NCBI RefSeq assembly: GCF_001649575.2
Contig: NC_051435.1
Span: forward strand, 3,049,381 to 3,113,380
Origin: Kryptolebias marmoratus
Taxonomy: Eukaryota > Chordata > Actinopteri > Cyprinodontiformes > Rivulidae
Length of the DNA: 64,000 bases
Direction: 5' to 3'
How positions within the stretch are numbered: position 1 is the stretch's first letter; every line of letters begins with the position of its first letter. Positions 1 to 11,390 of the stretch are shown here, in pieces. The notes beneath the pieces are model-generated. The model did not search any database. It was not told where the DNA came from and saw only the letters and a program-made list of their open reading frames with translations. The translations under genes were made by a program, and so were the position numbers.

Positions 1-2399
1 GAGGTGATTTAACCTCTGAATCAAGTGTTGGAGCAAAGAAACAAGGAAAACCTGCAGGATGGAGGCCCTGAGGACCAGGAGAACCATGAGAGTGGGACAA
101 AAACAGGCTCTGAATTATACTTTTCTTATTCTTGATTTACCAGTAAGTTAAAGGAATCAGGATTACAGCTGGATGTCTGTTTGTGTGGCTCCTCAGTCAA
201 CCAGAACATGGCATATATCCACACATTTCAGTTTTAAACTGAGAAAATTCCTCGGATGAGAAGCTAAATGTCTTCAGCTACAGAAAAAAACATCCAGTTG
301 TCTTGATTTTAAACTCTTAGAAACTCAAAATTGGATGAAAACTTTAAATTTTCACATAAAGAAACAGAATTTAATATGAACTAACAACTGAAGAAATGTT
401 AGACATATCTTTAATTTAAATTAGGGACATCTAAAGCAAAAAATGTTTTTGACATGAACGTTTCTGTCCATTAGTTTCCTGTTTTCCAGACTTGTGACGT
501 GAACTTTACTGGACTCCTCTCGCACAAGGAAAGACAAATCTCATGGCAATTTCAGAGTTCAGTGCATAGATGGGCCAGTGGCCAAAACTATCTGCCAGGA
601 GCCCATCCGTCTCTGTCGGTGTACACAGGAGCTGTGACAGGAAATAGCCTTGAGGATAACTAAGCAGGCGTCTTCGGACTCCCTCCAGCTCATCTTGATT
701 TAGTGGTTCGGCTCAAAGGTCAGGATGCCTCGTGTGTTTCCATGGAGTTTAAACTCCCCGTGGGACTGAGAAAAGTCCCGAGGTGCACGGGAATCCAACC
801 GTACCCGAGTTTCCCCGTTTCTTCCCGGGCCGGTCGACACTGCCGCAGTTTCCTCTGACTTCCAGCAAAGTGTGCGACTGATCGTAAACCATCAGTCAAC
901 GTCTGACCTGCGACAGATGCCTCAGCAACAACAAGACAGTCAGCCAAAGTTTAGGTAATGTTAGGTGACACGGCAAAGCTTTTCACTTTTCAAACTATCT
1001 GCCAATTCCTAACAGATACTCAGCATTTGACGCTTGTTTACACAGAAGTTAGAGGCATGCACGCAATCAGATTTGGAGTTTGTGATTTCTGCTCCAACAA
1101 TCACAAAAAACAGCATAATCGACAAGAAATGATTATTATTTAAAATATTTTCACTATACTCCATTTGGGATTGCGCTCCCTTCTTGCCTCGCCTCCTGAA
1201 TGAGCTGCGGCTCATTTTAAAGTGGTTTATTTTTCACAATAAGTGTATAATTCACAGTTTTCTATCTCAATATGTTCCCACCAAGCAGAAGAGTCGATCC
1301 AAAGCAGCTTTTCTCAAAACAAACAACAAAGGAAACTCAAAAATCCAACCTCAGACCTGAGGTGATTTATAATCTATAACAGCTCCAAAAAGCATATTTC
1401 ACAACAATCCTACCACCATCAAAGAGAAAAGACGCATATTTATTTTAAAGTTTGCAGATATGAGTGACCTTTAACTAGATTTACCTGCTCCAATACTTAC
1501 AGACAGAAAAACAACTTAAAAAAGCTCGTGTTTTTTATTCATATTCATTTTTGTTTAAAAGCATGTGTGAGTCATTAAACAATTTATTACATTAACCCCA
1601 AAACTGATTGTATAGGTTTTACAAATTCATATTTCCATGGGGAAACTTCTGCAAAAAAACAAAAAACAAGCCCTGGAAAGTTCAGAAAAGTTTATTTTTC
1701 CTGGAAGTTTTCCTCCTGTAGCTGGCACCTTATTGTTGAATGGGTAAAAAGACGGTTTTGGGGCCAGAAAAAGATCAATATGGGATGTTTTTTGTTGCCG
1801 CTTGATAATGCAAAGCATCCCGTTTGTCTGCACGGTGAGAAAACTTCATGAATATCCGAGGAGTCGTCGTCATTGTAGCTCACATCAGAGAGTTAGATCC
1901 TGCAGAAATCACCTCTTTGTTTGTTTTACAAATCCTAATGTGTGCATTATTCTTCGTGTCAGGTGCAGCGTTAACCGTATCTGCCTGGTGTCAGCTTTAA
2001 TGAGCTCAGGTACATTACTAACAGCATCAATAGCAGAACTGAGGAGCAGCTCATTTATTTATAAGCTTTAAAAGGAGGAGGGGGGGTGTAGATCAGGCTG
2101 GGTGAGCACACAGGATAAGTGATTAGCATCCATCACTGTCTGTTCTTGCTAGAAAGGAGAAGGCTGTGACAGATGTAGGGGACACAATCAGGGGTGAAAC
2201 AGCACAACATGGCAGGAGGACGGGGGGGGACACTGGTCAGCTAACAGGAGCTTTCAAACTCCAGAAGGACCGAGGCACGAGTCCCGACAACATTCATGTG
2301 TGGGACGCAACATTAAACGCTGTGCAGTAATAGAGGCCTGCATTAAAAGCATGCATATCAAATCTTAAAACATTATGTGAAATCTCATGTGATCTGTCA
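1..2399. other. Unassigned non-coding sequence
   Basis: I recognise no exon, RNA gene or repeat here. The longest ORF (minus strand, 720-947) shows no known domain and has no convincing splice context. If the minus-strand promoter near 21.9 kb is real, this stretch is probably part of that gene's first intron. Confidence 0.5.
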
Positions 2400-2665
2400 G
2401 CATTTCAGTCCCTCCAGGATTTTGCGGGCATTTTTTGTGATTGTTGTGGCTAAAATGCCTGATTTCGTGGGCCATTTTCCTAAAAGTTGCGATTTTTTTT
2501 TTTACTAAAATCAATAAACAACCATAACTTTTAATATATAAACCAAAAATCCTTCCTAGTTTTGTAAGATAATTCCCAACAAACATTGACATTCTCAAAA
2601 GGTGCTTTATTTGAGAACTTTGATAGCTTCTAAACTGACATTCATGAGCATTTCTGGATTGTCCC

Positions 2666-2765
2666 NNNNNNNNNNNNNNNNNNNNNNNNNNNNNNNNNNN
2701 NNNNNNNNNNNNNNNNNNNNNNNNNNNNNNNNNNNNNNNNNNNNNNNNNNNNNNNNNNNNNNNNN
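2666..2765. other. Assembly gap (100 N)
   Basis: Exactly 100 N, the conventional placeholder for a gap of unknown length. It lies in the middle of the hAT-like element, just after TTTCTGGATTGTCCC. Confidence 0.98.
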
Positions 2766-2930
2766 TTATTTGGGGTTATTTTGTATTCCACGCTACACAA
2801 ACCCACAAAGAAGAGACTAGACCACAGAAGCGGTGGCAAATCCATTTAGAAACAATAAATATTGGGTTAAAGTTGCGGTGTTTTGGACAAAGTTGCAATT
2901 TCGCAGGGTTTGCTTGATTTTGCGTTAATA

Positions 2931-2944
2931 GTTGCGATCGCAAC
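2931..2944. repeat. Perfect 14-bp palindrome in hAT-like subterminal region
   Basis: GTTGCGATCGCAAC is its own reverse complement and sits about 24 bp inside the right terminus. The second copy has GTTGCAATCGCAAC at 18104-18117, with one changed base. It may be two opposed AGTTGC-type transposase sites. Confidence 0.8.
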
Positions 2945-3019
2945 ATCACGAAATCCTTGAGGGTCTGGCATTTAGAGTCTGTTAATGCTGGGTGATTTAT
3001 AAAGGATATTCAAGGCACC

Positions 3020-3703
3020 TGTCAGGATTTCGGGCTTTTTGTTTTAGTTTATTGTTTTTGTTTGTCTTCATGTTTTCTGTTTTTAGTTGTGCTTCAGGTG
3101 TCTTCTTCTTCTTCTTCCCTCCTCCCACAATTGCTGCCATTCAGATTTACCTTTGTTCTTAATAATAGACTTAATTTTGGATTTACAATATGCTATTTCC
3201 ATAATTTGTTCCTGCTTTAAAGACATCTTAGCTAAATGATCTGCTATTTCATCCACATAAATCTAATCTTTGCTTGAGCTTGCGTAATTCTAAATATGCT
3301 TTCATAAATTTCATGTTTTATTTCTAACTGACCTTCAGGAAAGAAATTTAAAATGGACATCAATGATGACAATGAATCTGAACATATAATTACTTTTCCA
3401 ATCCTTCTTCAGGTGTCTCCTCCTCAGTCACTCTTTCGCCTTCCTGCCACGCCCATCTACACCTGCCTCAAGTGTTGCTTCACCTGTGCTCACTTTCCAA
3501 TCACCTCCTCTGTTTAAAAACCCGGTCATCTCCTCCACACTCCGCTGGTTCGTTGTTCTTGGTTCCCTGCTGTTACGTCGTTGCTTCATGTTTGGTTTGC
3601 TGCCTCGTCAGCCTTTTTTGTTTTTTGTTTATCTTTAGTTTAAAGAAAGTAAATCAGTTTCTCACCAGGATGAGTCTGCACTCTGTCTCCTTGCTACCTG
3701 ACA
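3020..3703 (+). repeat. LTR-like dispersed repeat (TGTCAGG...CCTGACA), copy 1
   Basis: The block begins TGTCAGGATTT and ends CCTGACA, so the termini are inverted repeats with TG...CA ends. Its second half (from about 3440) matches 45180-45501 in order: a CTGCCACGCCCATCT segment, a TTTAAAA box, a GGTCAT..CCTCC segment, a GTCAGCC segment and a TCTGCACTCTG segment. The TTTAAAA box followed by AAATCAG-type sequence resembles a solo LTR with a core promoter and 3' end signal, but no internal region or second LTR is seen, so a MITE cannot be excluded. A LINE fragment (3104-3406) is nested in it. The ORF at 3472-3807 falls inside this repeat and is not taken as a gene. Confidence 0.55.
3104..3406 (-). 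mobile_element. 5'-truncated RNase H-type LINE (I/Nimb-like) insertion
   Basis: This 303-bp insertion is flanked by a perfect 12-bp direct repeat, CTTCAGGTGTCT (3092-3103 and 3407-3418), and ends in a (GAA)n tail on the minus strand, as expected of target-primed reverse transcription. Minus-strand translation gives GKVIICSDSLSSLMSIL, matching the SDS-type core of retroelement RNase H domains. It then gives ITQAQAKIRFMW, and after a frame change DEIADHLAKMSL and KSKIKSIIKNKGKSEWQQLW. The last two match the NE-ADxLAK RNase H end and the basic C-terminal tail. The stretch that should hold the final catalytic His loop is missing between FMW and DEIAD, so the copy is dead. RNase H in a non-LTR element points to the I/Nimb group; the exact clade is inference. 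Confidence 0.8.
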
Positions 3704-6700
3704 GCACCAAGAGTTTGTTTCCTTGTCCGATATCAAAAAATGACTATCGAAAAAAAACAGCTGTTTTCTGGTCGTCTGCATATAATTCTTCTTCAAAAGC
3801 ATCATAGCTCGTTCCCCCGCCTCCGCACAATTAAAAAACCCCAAAGAGAGCTCTGCGTTTCTGTTTCAGAGCGAGGGAAGCAGCCGTTAGCGAGCGTACA
3901 GAGATGATAAATGCGGGGAGTGTGATCTTTCATCGTGGCTTGGATTTAACAAGGAAGGACCGAACAAACGCAGCACAATTACTGCAGCTGGCTTGATCTC
4001 TGCGTTCCTGATGCAGAAGGTTTTCAGAAGTCGGCTCGTTGAATTACGCTGGAGTTTCTGACAGAGAGAGAGACTATACATTGTTGTCATTAACACGTAG
4101 CTGATTAAACAACTGTCAGACTAGTTTAGATTATAAAGAAAAACAATATTAGACAAAAGGATTAGAGGATAGGCTTGTTGATAAATAATGCCATCATCAA
4201 ATATGAGTTAATTGCTGTGCTAACTCTGCTTCTTTATTTTGGTTTTGTAGTTTATGGAGTATATTTGTAACAGAGGTCATTAAGCTCCTGGTCAGAATGT
4301 GCTGTATTTATTTTAAAACTAAAATTAGCCATTTTACACAGTTCTATAACTATAACTGTGTGCATGAGAACAGGTTCAGTTGGTTTTCAGTCTCTGATTG
4401 AGATTCGTTTCTTGTTCTGGTCCGTTGGCATCAAACGGTTTCTGAATTAAATTTAGGGGGTCAAAGTACTCAGTGCTGCTGTTTGACTGCTTCTTAAATT
4501 CTGTTCTGGGTGTGGACTGATTAAAAGTCCCTCCTGCCGTAGCGTCATGTGAGAGGATAGCTGTAAAGTTTGTTGTTTTTATCCCAGCGAGGGGTCGAAG
4601 GTCAGAGGATCAACCTCTGAGAGTCGTAGGTTATAGTGTTGAATACAAGAGGAATTAAAAATACTGAGTTATATATCATTAATCATGATGAAGCTCAAAA
4701 AAAGCGTATGAGTTCAGGATGACCCTCAGCTACGATCACCCCAAATTTTTTATAAATATCTGTGAAACTGACTGAGTTATAGACATGTTTGTGTTTCCCC
4801 AGGCTGATTAGCTGCTTAAATCGGGTTGATTTTAAAAGTTAATTCATTGTAGATGTACATTGAAAACTTAATTTCTAAAAGTTTCAGTAAAATGCAAACA
4901 GAGACAGGCAGACATAATAATGTCCGCCTTTTTTCCCTTTCTGCAGCAGGAAACAGTCACTGAGAACAAACGCTTTCCTCAGCTTGGCTCGGGCTCTGAT
5001 GCAGCTCAAACTGTGCCCACTAAAATAAATAAAATAAAATATGCCAAACCAAACATGGGGCATTTAAACAATAAACAAGGCTTCCTCCCTTTTGTCCATA
5101 TAATGGATCTTCTTTGGTAAGTCCTGCAACAAAGACTGAAACGTTTTTCCACGAAAGGAGGTTTCAAAGCAGCGTTTTTTGGGTTTTGATGTGATTAAAG
5201 AGTGCGCCATTTCTGATAAATGACATTTCATTATAAAGAGCAGAAAGCTGAAAGAGCTCCATTTGTTACTTTGCATTTATTCAATTCCAGAAACACATTA
5301 GTCTGCAACTATAAAGAGGGAAGGAGTCTTAATAATAGTACATCAGTGAAAGCCACAAAGCATTAGAAAAATCCACCAGTTTCTGCCTTGCTGAAAATAT
5401 TTACTATTTAAGTAAATACTAAGCAAGTCAAATGAATTGAACTCTTATTTTCTGACTGATGAACCTTTATGTATGTATGCAGCTGCACAAGTTACAGAAG
5501 ATTTGTTGACAATATTAGTATGTGCAATATCACAAAAAGGCTGGTGTGAGATTTTAATCTTGAGCCACAGAGGAGCCCTGATATCAACTTTGGGAACCAC
5601 TAATTTAATCTACGACAAATAAAAACAACAGCCTCTGTGAAGTTACTCATAAAAAATCCATTTACGTGCACCTTGACGCGCTTTATTCTTTCTTTGTTTG
5701 TGTTTTTCCACAAGAAATAACCTAGTGAGGGTTTAAAAAGAACTTGTTCTGACCTTAAAGAACCACTGTTCTTAAAAAGTCTGCTGCTGTGTTAAAGTTT
5801 GAGGCAACAAACAACGGTAACGTTGCACGATAATTTAAGTCTAAGACATAAAGACAGTTTATGTTGTAGCCGACTTTGACGAGAGCAACGGAACAACCCC
5901 GAGTGTGTTTGCACAGAGAGGTGGCTCTGTAATGAGTCCAAATAAATCTCATTAGCTTTAATGTGAACGATCTTTATAGGGGAGGCTCTCAGACTGATAG
6001 TGAGGAAGAAAATGGAGTTGAGAGGTATTTACTCTAAAAGGAATGCTTTGGCAAAAACACCTACGACACATAAATCGGTCTTTGGGTCTGTGAGGATGAG
6101 ATACGAACAGAAAAATCAGAGACCACCAATAAAAACACACATATCTCCAGGTTAATTCAGCCATGTTGTCTCGAGCGGATGAAAGGAAATGCCACCTGCA
6201 AAGAGCTCGATCTGCCAAGAGAAATTAATGATCGAGCCGTTAAAAAAAAGCCCACAGAAGAATGCCTTTGTAAATTAATAGAGGACAGGGAGGAGGATTT
6301 TTTTGAAGGATCAGAGTGTTGGATTAGGAGGACATGAGTCTTAAAGCCTCAGATAAATTGGAACTCCAGTCAAAGCAGCGATCGGGCCGCGTCTCTGTCG
6401 GATCTGCTCAGAGACATCCGCTCCAACGCCGCCTGTCACTTCCACGAATGCTCGACACAAACTGTAAACGCTCGCTCAAAACGAAGATATCTGCAGCGTC
6501 TGTATGCGCGACATTGTGCCTTTCAGTAATGCAGCTAAGCTAGCAATGTAGGACAAACAAGGCTGCTTTGTGCCAATATTAAATGTGGTTTGTGCCCAAG
6601 TGCTCATGAATAAAACAGAAATGTTGCTGCGTAATATGAATTATATGCCTGTCAACTGGAACTCCTCATCCTGCCTGATGTCCTTGTGTGCATCTTAGTC

Positions 6701-7040
6701 AGCAAGCGATGTTTAAAAGTGGCCCGCAGACTTTAATCTGCATCAGTACTTAAATGTTTAAAGCCCTTTTGAGTTTGTGATGTCAGAGCGCATCAATCAA
6801 AACCAGCATCATTAGGATTTTAACACTCGTAACAAACAGGGCTGCCACCGTTATTCAAAGTAGGCGACGTTATTAATCTAATTTTTACAACTTTAGCTTT
6901 TAATTTTTTAAAAGTATCAACTGAAATAAAAGCCACTATTCTTTAGCTGAAAAGTTACAAAACAGAACATTTTTTTGGATTTACCATGTCCTGGATGACT
7001 GATAATCTGAGTTTTCTCCACCGCACCAGTCTGACGAGTT
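3704..7040. other. Mostly unassigned non-coding sequence
   Basis: Apart from one copy of the CTCAGCTACTACCAC family (4717-4800) I recognise nothing. ORFs here (for example 5958-6218 minus) have no domain. A stretch near 5565-5615 contains TTTGGGAACCACT, a string common at fish hAT ends, too short to call. 6370-6530 is locally CpG-richer but has no exon signals. Confidence 0.45.
4717..4800 (+). repeat. Family A dispersed repeat, fragment 1
   Basis: Contains GATGACCCTCAGCTACGATC, then ATATCTGTGAAACTGACTGA and GTTATAGACAT. This is the same order as the better copies at 42575 and 7901. Confidence 0.65.
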
Positions 7041-7050
7041 CTGAAAGGTT

Positions 7051-7330
7051 TTCAAAGAGTCGAAAGTTTTTGAGTACTTCAAGATAGCTGACAATAAAAG
7101 GGTGGTTTGTAACTTCTGCAAGGTTTCCCTGGTCATCTACTCGGCGCTACTGATGAGCTGCCAGAAGTTTTTTAAGCTGCTAAATGCACTCTGTGAAGCT
7201 GGACAGGTTGTCTGTCTGCTCCCCTGTCAGGAGAAAAAAGGTCTGAGGAAACTTTCAGACCAGAATCTGGGCTCAACCAGTGTTGTGTTCAATTGTTATC
7301 CATTTCCCCAGCTTCTTCTTCTTTAATCTC
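7051..7330 (+). pseudogene. Degraded BED-type zinc-finger remnant (hAT transposase N-terminus)
   Basis: Plus-strand translation from about 7057 reads ESKVFEYFKIADNKRVVCNF followed by CKVSLVIYSALLMSC. The pattern SxVxxYF..DxxxVxCxxCxxxL is that of BED fingers found at the N-terminus of hAT transposases and domesticated relatives. The two zinc-ligand cysteines are at 7108-7110 and 7117-7119. The expected downstream His pair is not in frame (SCQKFFK replaces an H..H stretch), so the finger is broken. The open frame continues to about 7326 without recognisable transposase. A chance match is possible, but the spacing of aromatic and Cys residues favours a real remnant. Confidence 0.45.
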
Positions 7331-7900
7331 TCCTGCTTTAGGCAGCAGTATTTTAGGTAAACTACTAAAAGCGAAGATCTTGAGCTGTTTTTTGTCTGAT
7401 GTAGGAGGAGAAACTCGTCCTGATGGCTGATAATCAAGTTGATCTCAGCAGGGCAACACATCCCAACACGTCACCTGTGTTCATATCTAAATAAATACCA
7501 TTTCAATCAGCAAATTTCATATAGAAAACATCCTGTTAATAAATAGATTCACATATAGGATATGAAAAGTGCTTCTGAAAGTAAAATCGTGTGACTGAAT
7601 TCTTGCTGAAGGAGGATTTCTCACCAGTTCGCTGCAGTTCTCACAAATATTCCTACAACATGCTGAACAGTCAGGCTTTTTATTTTTAATGACGTGAAAA
7701 TCAAGAGCTTCGTTTGTATTTCCCTGTCATGCTGCAGCCAAAGCTGACTGCTAAAAATCAAATGAACTAAAAAAAAAATTGTGGAATTTGACTTTCGGAG
7801 GAAAATTAGTCGTTTAGATTATTCAGTAAGTTTGCTGAAATAATAACAGTCCACAGTGGCAGCCCTGATAATAAAATAATTAGATGAAAATGAGTGTAGC

Positions 7901-8070
7901 TTTCCTTGAAGGAATGCCTATCGCCCGCCGTGTTGCAACTTCAAAGATCTTGCGCGATTGTGATGACTCTCAGCTACTACCACACCAATCTTTAGTTTAA
8001 TATCTGTAAAACTGACACTGATCCAAAGATCACTCTGAGAATATCATTCAAATCTGTCCAACTACATAAT
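7901..8070 (+). repeat. Family A dispersed repeat, copy 2
   Basis: Starts TCCTTGAAGGAATGCCTATC then GCCCGCC. It contains GATGACTCTCAGCTACTACC and TATCTGTAAAACTGACACTG, and ends with CATTCAAATCTGTCCA. It is one of the few copies showing both the 5' GGAATGC..CGCCCGC block and the 3' AAATCC/TGTCCA block. Confidence 0.75.
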
Positions 8071-8699
8071 TAATGCATCTGATTCACTTAAGGAGCCCCT
8101 TATAATTGTTTTATATGTTATTATTGTTATTGCAAACAAAATTAGAGCTAATCTGGTCTTTTTTTATGGCAGAATTTGACATTTGTTGAACCAACTGGGC
8201 ACCAATCTGTGAGCTAAAATCTGCGACCTGCAGCAGAAACACACTCCAACAACAGAAACAAGAGCGGAGGCGAGACTGAAAACAATACAGCCGCTGTCTC
8301 TTAGATGAAGGTAAGAATAGAAACAGAGGAAGGGAAGATCACTTCAAAGGTAGTCTTTTATTAGACTTCTAAAAGCTAAACGGAGTCAGCGGTGTAGCGG
8401 CCCGATTATCAGGCAATAAAGAGAAAGACTTTGGTTCTGCATGCCCAGCTGTGCAGGATAATGGTTTAGGAGTCAGCAGTGGATTCCTGCTACTGAACGT
8501 TTCTTCAGTTGTTTAGTTCATTTCCAGCATGCATGCAGAGGGGTGACCAGCTCCTGTCCTGGACCGCCTGGAAGTGCTTCAGGTCCGCAGCAGAACCTGC
8601 TGCACGTTGAGTCTCCAAAAGTCCAGAAAAAGGTCCTAAGAATGAAAACGAGCTGCTAAACAGGCCTGAATACTCACTAAATATAGCGACAAAGTTGCT

Positions 8700-9475
8700 T
8701 AGTTGGCAAGTCTCTATTGTTCCTGTGCTGCCATGTTTAGTGTCTCTGTGCTGTCCTTTCGAACCTCCTGAATCTACATGCCATGCAGGAGCTTATCTGT
8801 CCGTGATGGTTCCTCTTGTTCCTCTTCTTCCACGTTGGGTTTCAGTTTATCGCTGGAGGCTTTCTTCCTCATTTACGAACAGCATTGACCTTTCCTCCCC
8901 TGCTTCTTATGAGAAACATTATCACAAATCTGGGAGTGAAAATGGATTCCTCCCTAAAACTAAACAGTGATGGAAATGTAATAATAGCACAATCCTGCTT
9001 CTTTCAGCTGAGGTGGCTGCCTGACAGTAATACACGCTTTTATGACCTCTCGGCTTTATTATTGCAATGCACATCAATGCACGCTCGTCTGCATCCGATT
9101 CAAAACGTCACAGCTCTGGGGTTTAACACATTTCCCCAGTTTTGACTTTCCTTCACTGCAGCCCTACATATCTGAGGTCAGGAGGTTAGATGCTTTTAAT
9201 GGTTCCAAGGACGCGATGCGAGCTCAGAGGTGATGGAGCTGTTTCCGTTGCAGGTCCAAAACCCTGTGATGGTTTGTTTGTCTGCCTGTCTAGTTTAGAA
9301 ACATACTTTTACTCCCTGGCCTTCGACCCACTGTGACCTTATTGTGCTTTCATGTAACTGTTTCGTATTCTTATTTCTCCTGCAGATTTCTGTTGTTTTG
9401 TATCCATTCAGTGCTTGCTTCCTTTACTGTCTTCATTGCTGCTGTTTATAAATAAAGTGTTATGGTATCTGGTCC
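8700..9475 (+). mobile_element. L2-type LINE 3' portion (degraded)
   Basis: Plus-strand translation shows NIITNLGVKMDSSLKL and AQSCFFQLR around 8905-9012, then MTSRLYYCNA from 9042. These match, in order, the conserved blocks near the end of L2/Rex-type reverse transcriptases: the xNLGVxxDSxL block, the FxxLR block and the SRLDYCNA block. The blocks lie in different frames, so frameshifts separate them. Downstream, 9180-9260 resembles the final coding block. The copy ends near TATAAATAAAGTG (about 9450-9465), the usual form of an L2 3' end. The ORFs at 8695-8970 and 8816-9145 are pieces of this fossil, not host genes. Confidence 0.75.
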
Positions 9476-11390
9476 AGGATCTTAGTTGTTTCGTCCTGTA
9501 TAATAGCGCTGACGCTCACCAGTCCTCTGCTTCCCATGTTTCTCTTCGTGTTTCAGTGTCAGGGTGCTGGACGGGCTGAAACTCTCCTTCTGCTCTTATC
9601 TCCTCCTTTGGCTAGGACAATACACCAGTGGGGTATCTGGTGACTGCTGGGGCGTACGTGCATGTATATAAATGCAAAAATCCGAATCAGCTCAGGAATT
9701 TGTAATCCGTGCATCTGTAGTTTTTTGTATATTACCAGCTTGTCTCCAGGGAGCTGAAGGAGAAGCGTTCACTGCTGTGTTCACTGAAGCCCTCACAGCA
9801 CTTAGAGTAATCATGCTATTACTGCTAATGGGAAGGGATTTAATTGGCTTGTTTTAGCAGGTGCATACGTGTTTTACCATCCTGTTTTAACAGAGTGCTT
9901 TTAGTTTAGAATATGGTCAATATGATGCATCATTCCGCCATGTTTTCACTCATTTTATCATCAAAACTGCATAAAGGTTAAGAATAAAATAGTTTACCTT
10001 CAGTCCTAATATCTGCTAGTAGTCTTTAAGACTTTCTGTGCTCTGTTTTATTAAGTTTCAGTCACTTGCTTGGCAGTAATTTCATTTCATCCAGCAAGCG
10101 TTTGACTTATTAAAGAGGCTTTCATGTCTGAATGGACGGCTCATTCTGCACTACAGCATAGATAAATCATTATTCAACAAAGCTGCCACAGGGACACGAT
10201 CACACACAGAGCTGCAGGGGAAACAAAATTAGATGAAAGCGTACAACGTCTCCCCGTGGGTGTGCGATTTTTCAACAGTTTTCGACCTCTAACGGGGAGA
10301 TAAATGGGGGCTGAACAGCCACGGAAAATGAGAGCTCACCTTCGTAACATGTCAACAAGCCGGCTGTCATTATCAAGACAAAGATGCCCAAAAGATGCAA
10401 AATGTAACAACTAAAAACAGATTTTACATTCAGTCCAGATGTTTGTGTTTTAAGTTGCAATCATAATCAAATTTTGAGAGTGCTAATTGGGAGAAGACAG
10501 GCTTATCTCTTTCAAAAAGACACTTATTCATCTTCGCAGAGACTTCCATTAATAAAACCTGATAACCTTAACCATGAATAAACCACGACAAACCTGGATA
10601 TTCAGCTGTGCTTATGCCTACACTGACACAAAAGAGCATGCGTACTCTTAGAAAAAAGCAAATGAGACGAACTACAGAAGAGCAAGGATGCAGGGCTACA
10701 GAAAGTAAAAGGAGAGATTGCAGTTTTTTGTTGTTTTTTTAGAGCTGTTTGGATTTAAAATGGCTTCAAATGAGAAAAAGCACGCAGAGCCCCACCGAGC
10801 CAAGGATGGAGAATCCAATCAGCGTGTGTTATTTGCCTCAGATCAGAGGAAGTACAGTCGCAGTGTAAAAGCAATAAGGTAATGAGGCTGATGAGAGGGT
10901 CTGTCCCCCCGCCTCCAACACTATCATCAGCTTCCATTGTCTCACATCTGACTTACAGCCAAGATCAGTCTGACCTATCACACAGACAAAGACATTTCTG
11001 TAAATGTCAACAGACAAAAGATGGGTCTGAATACGAAACCACTTTTAAAATTTACTGACTTGTCCTAAAATTTTTTCACATTTCAGCACTGAGAGCAGAG
11101 CAGCTATGGGTGTGATGTGACGCCGTTAGATCGTGAAGGATTAAAACCTTCATATCGTATCGTCTACGAAAAACTATCTCAGCCAAATCACAGTTTGCTA
11201 AAGCTAACCCTAAAATCTGCACTCCATTTTTAAAGGCTGCAGTCATGGGAAAATAAAGTCAGGTCTTTATGAGCTTTTAAAATGATTCAAATCTAACCTC
11301 AAGTGTCTAAAAACTCCACAGATTTCACCATGTCATTATTTATTAAACAAAACAAACAAAAACCTGAAAAATGAGTTCCCATCTTGCTAC
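9476..11390. other. Unassigned non-coding sequence
   Basis: No exon, RNA gene or clear repeat recognised. The minus-strand ORFs at 10272-10460 and 10755-10937 show no domain. Confidence 0.45.

Larger units (their letters stand above)
2406..2967 (+). mobile_element. hAT-like non-autonomous DNA transposon, copy 1
   Basis: The element starts CAGTCCCTCCAGGATTT and ends AAATCCTTGAGGGTCTG, so the termini form an inverted repeat of about 17 bp beginning CAG. GCATTT occurs immediately outside both ends (2400-2405 and 2968-2973), a perfect 6-bp target duplication. Subterminal AGTTGC motifs recur near both ends (about 2484, 2871, 2891), the usual arrangement of transposase-binding sites in hAT elements. 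An inverted second copy lies at 18081-18697. This copy carries about 50 bp of extra, partly duplicated sequence just inside its left end. No transposase ORF is visible, but the interior is interrupted by N. The CAG ends and 5-8 bp duplication favour hAT; the assignment is inference. Confidence 0.75.

Noticed and set aside
720..947. 75-codon minus-strand ORF as a coding exon of the leftward gene
   Set aside because: No domain and no convincing acceptor or donor at its edges.
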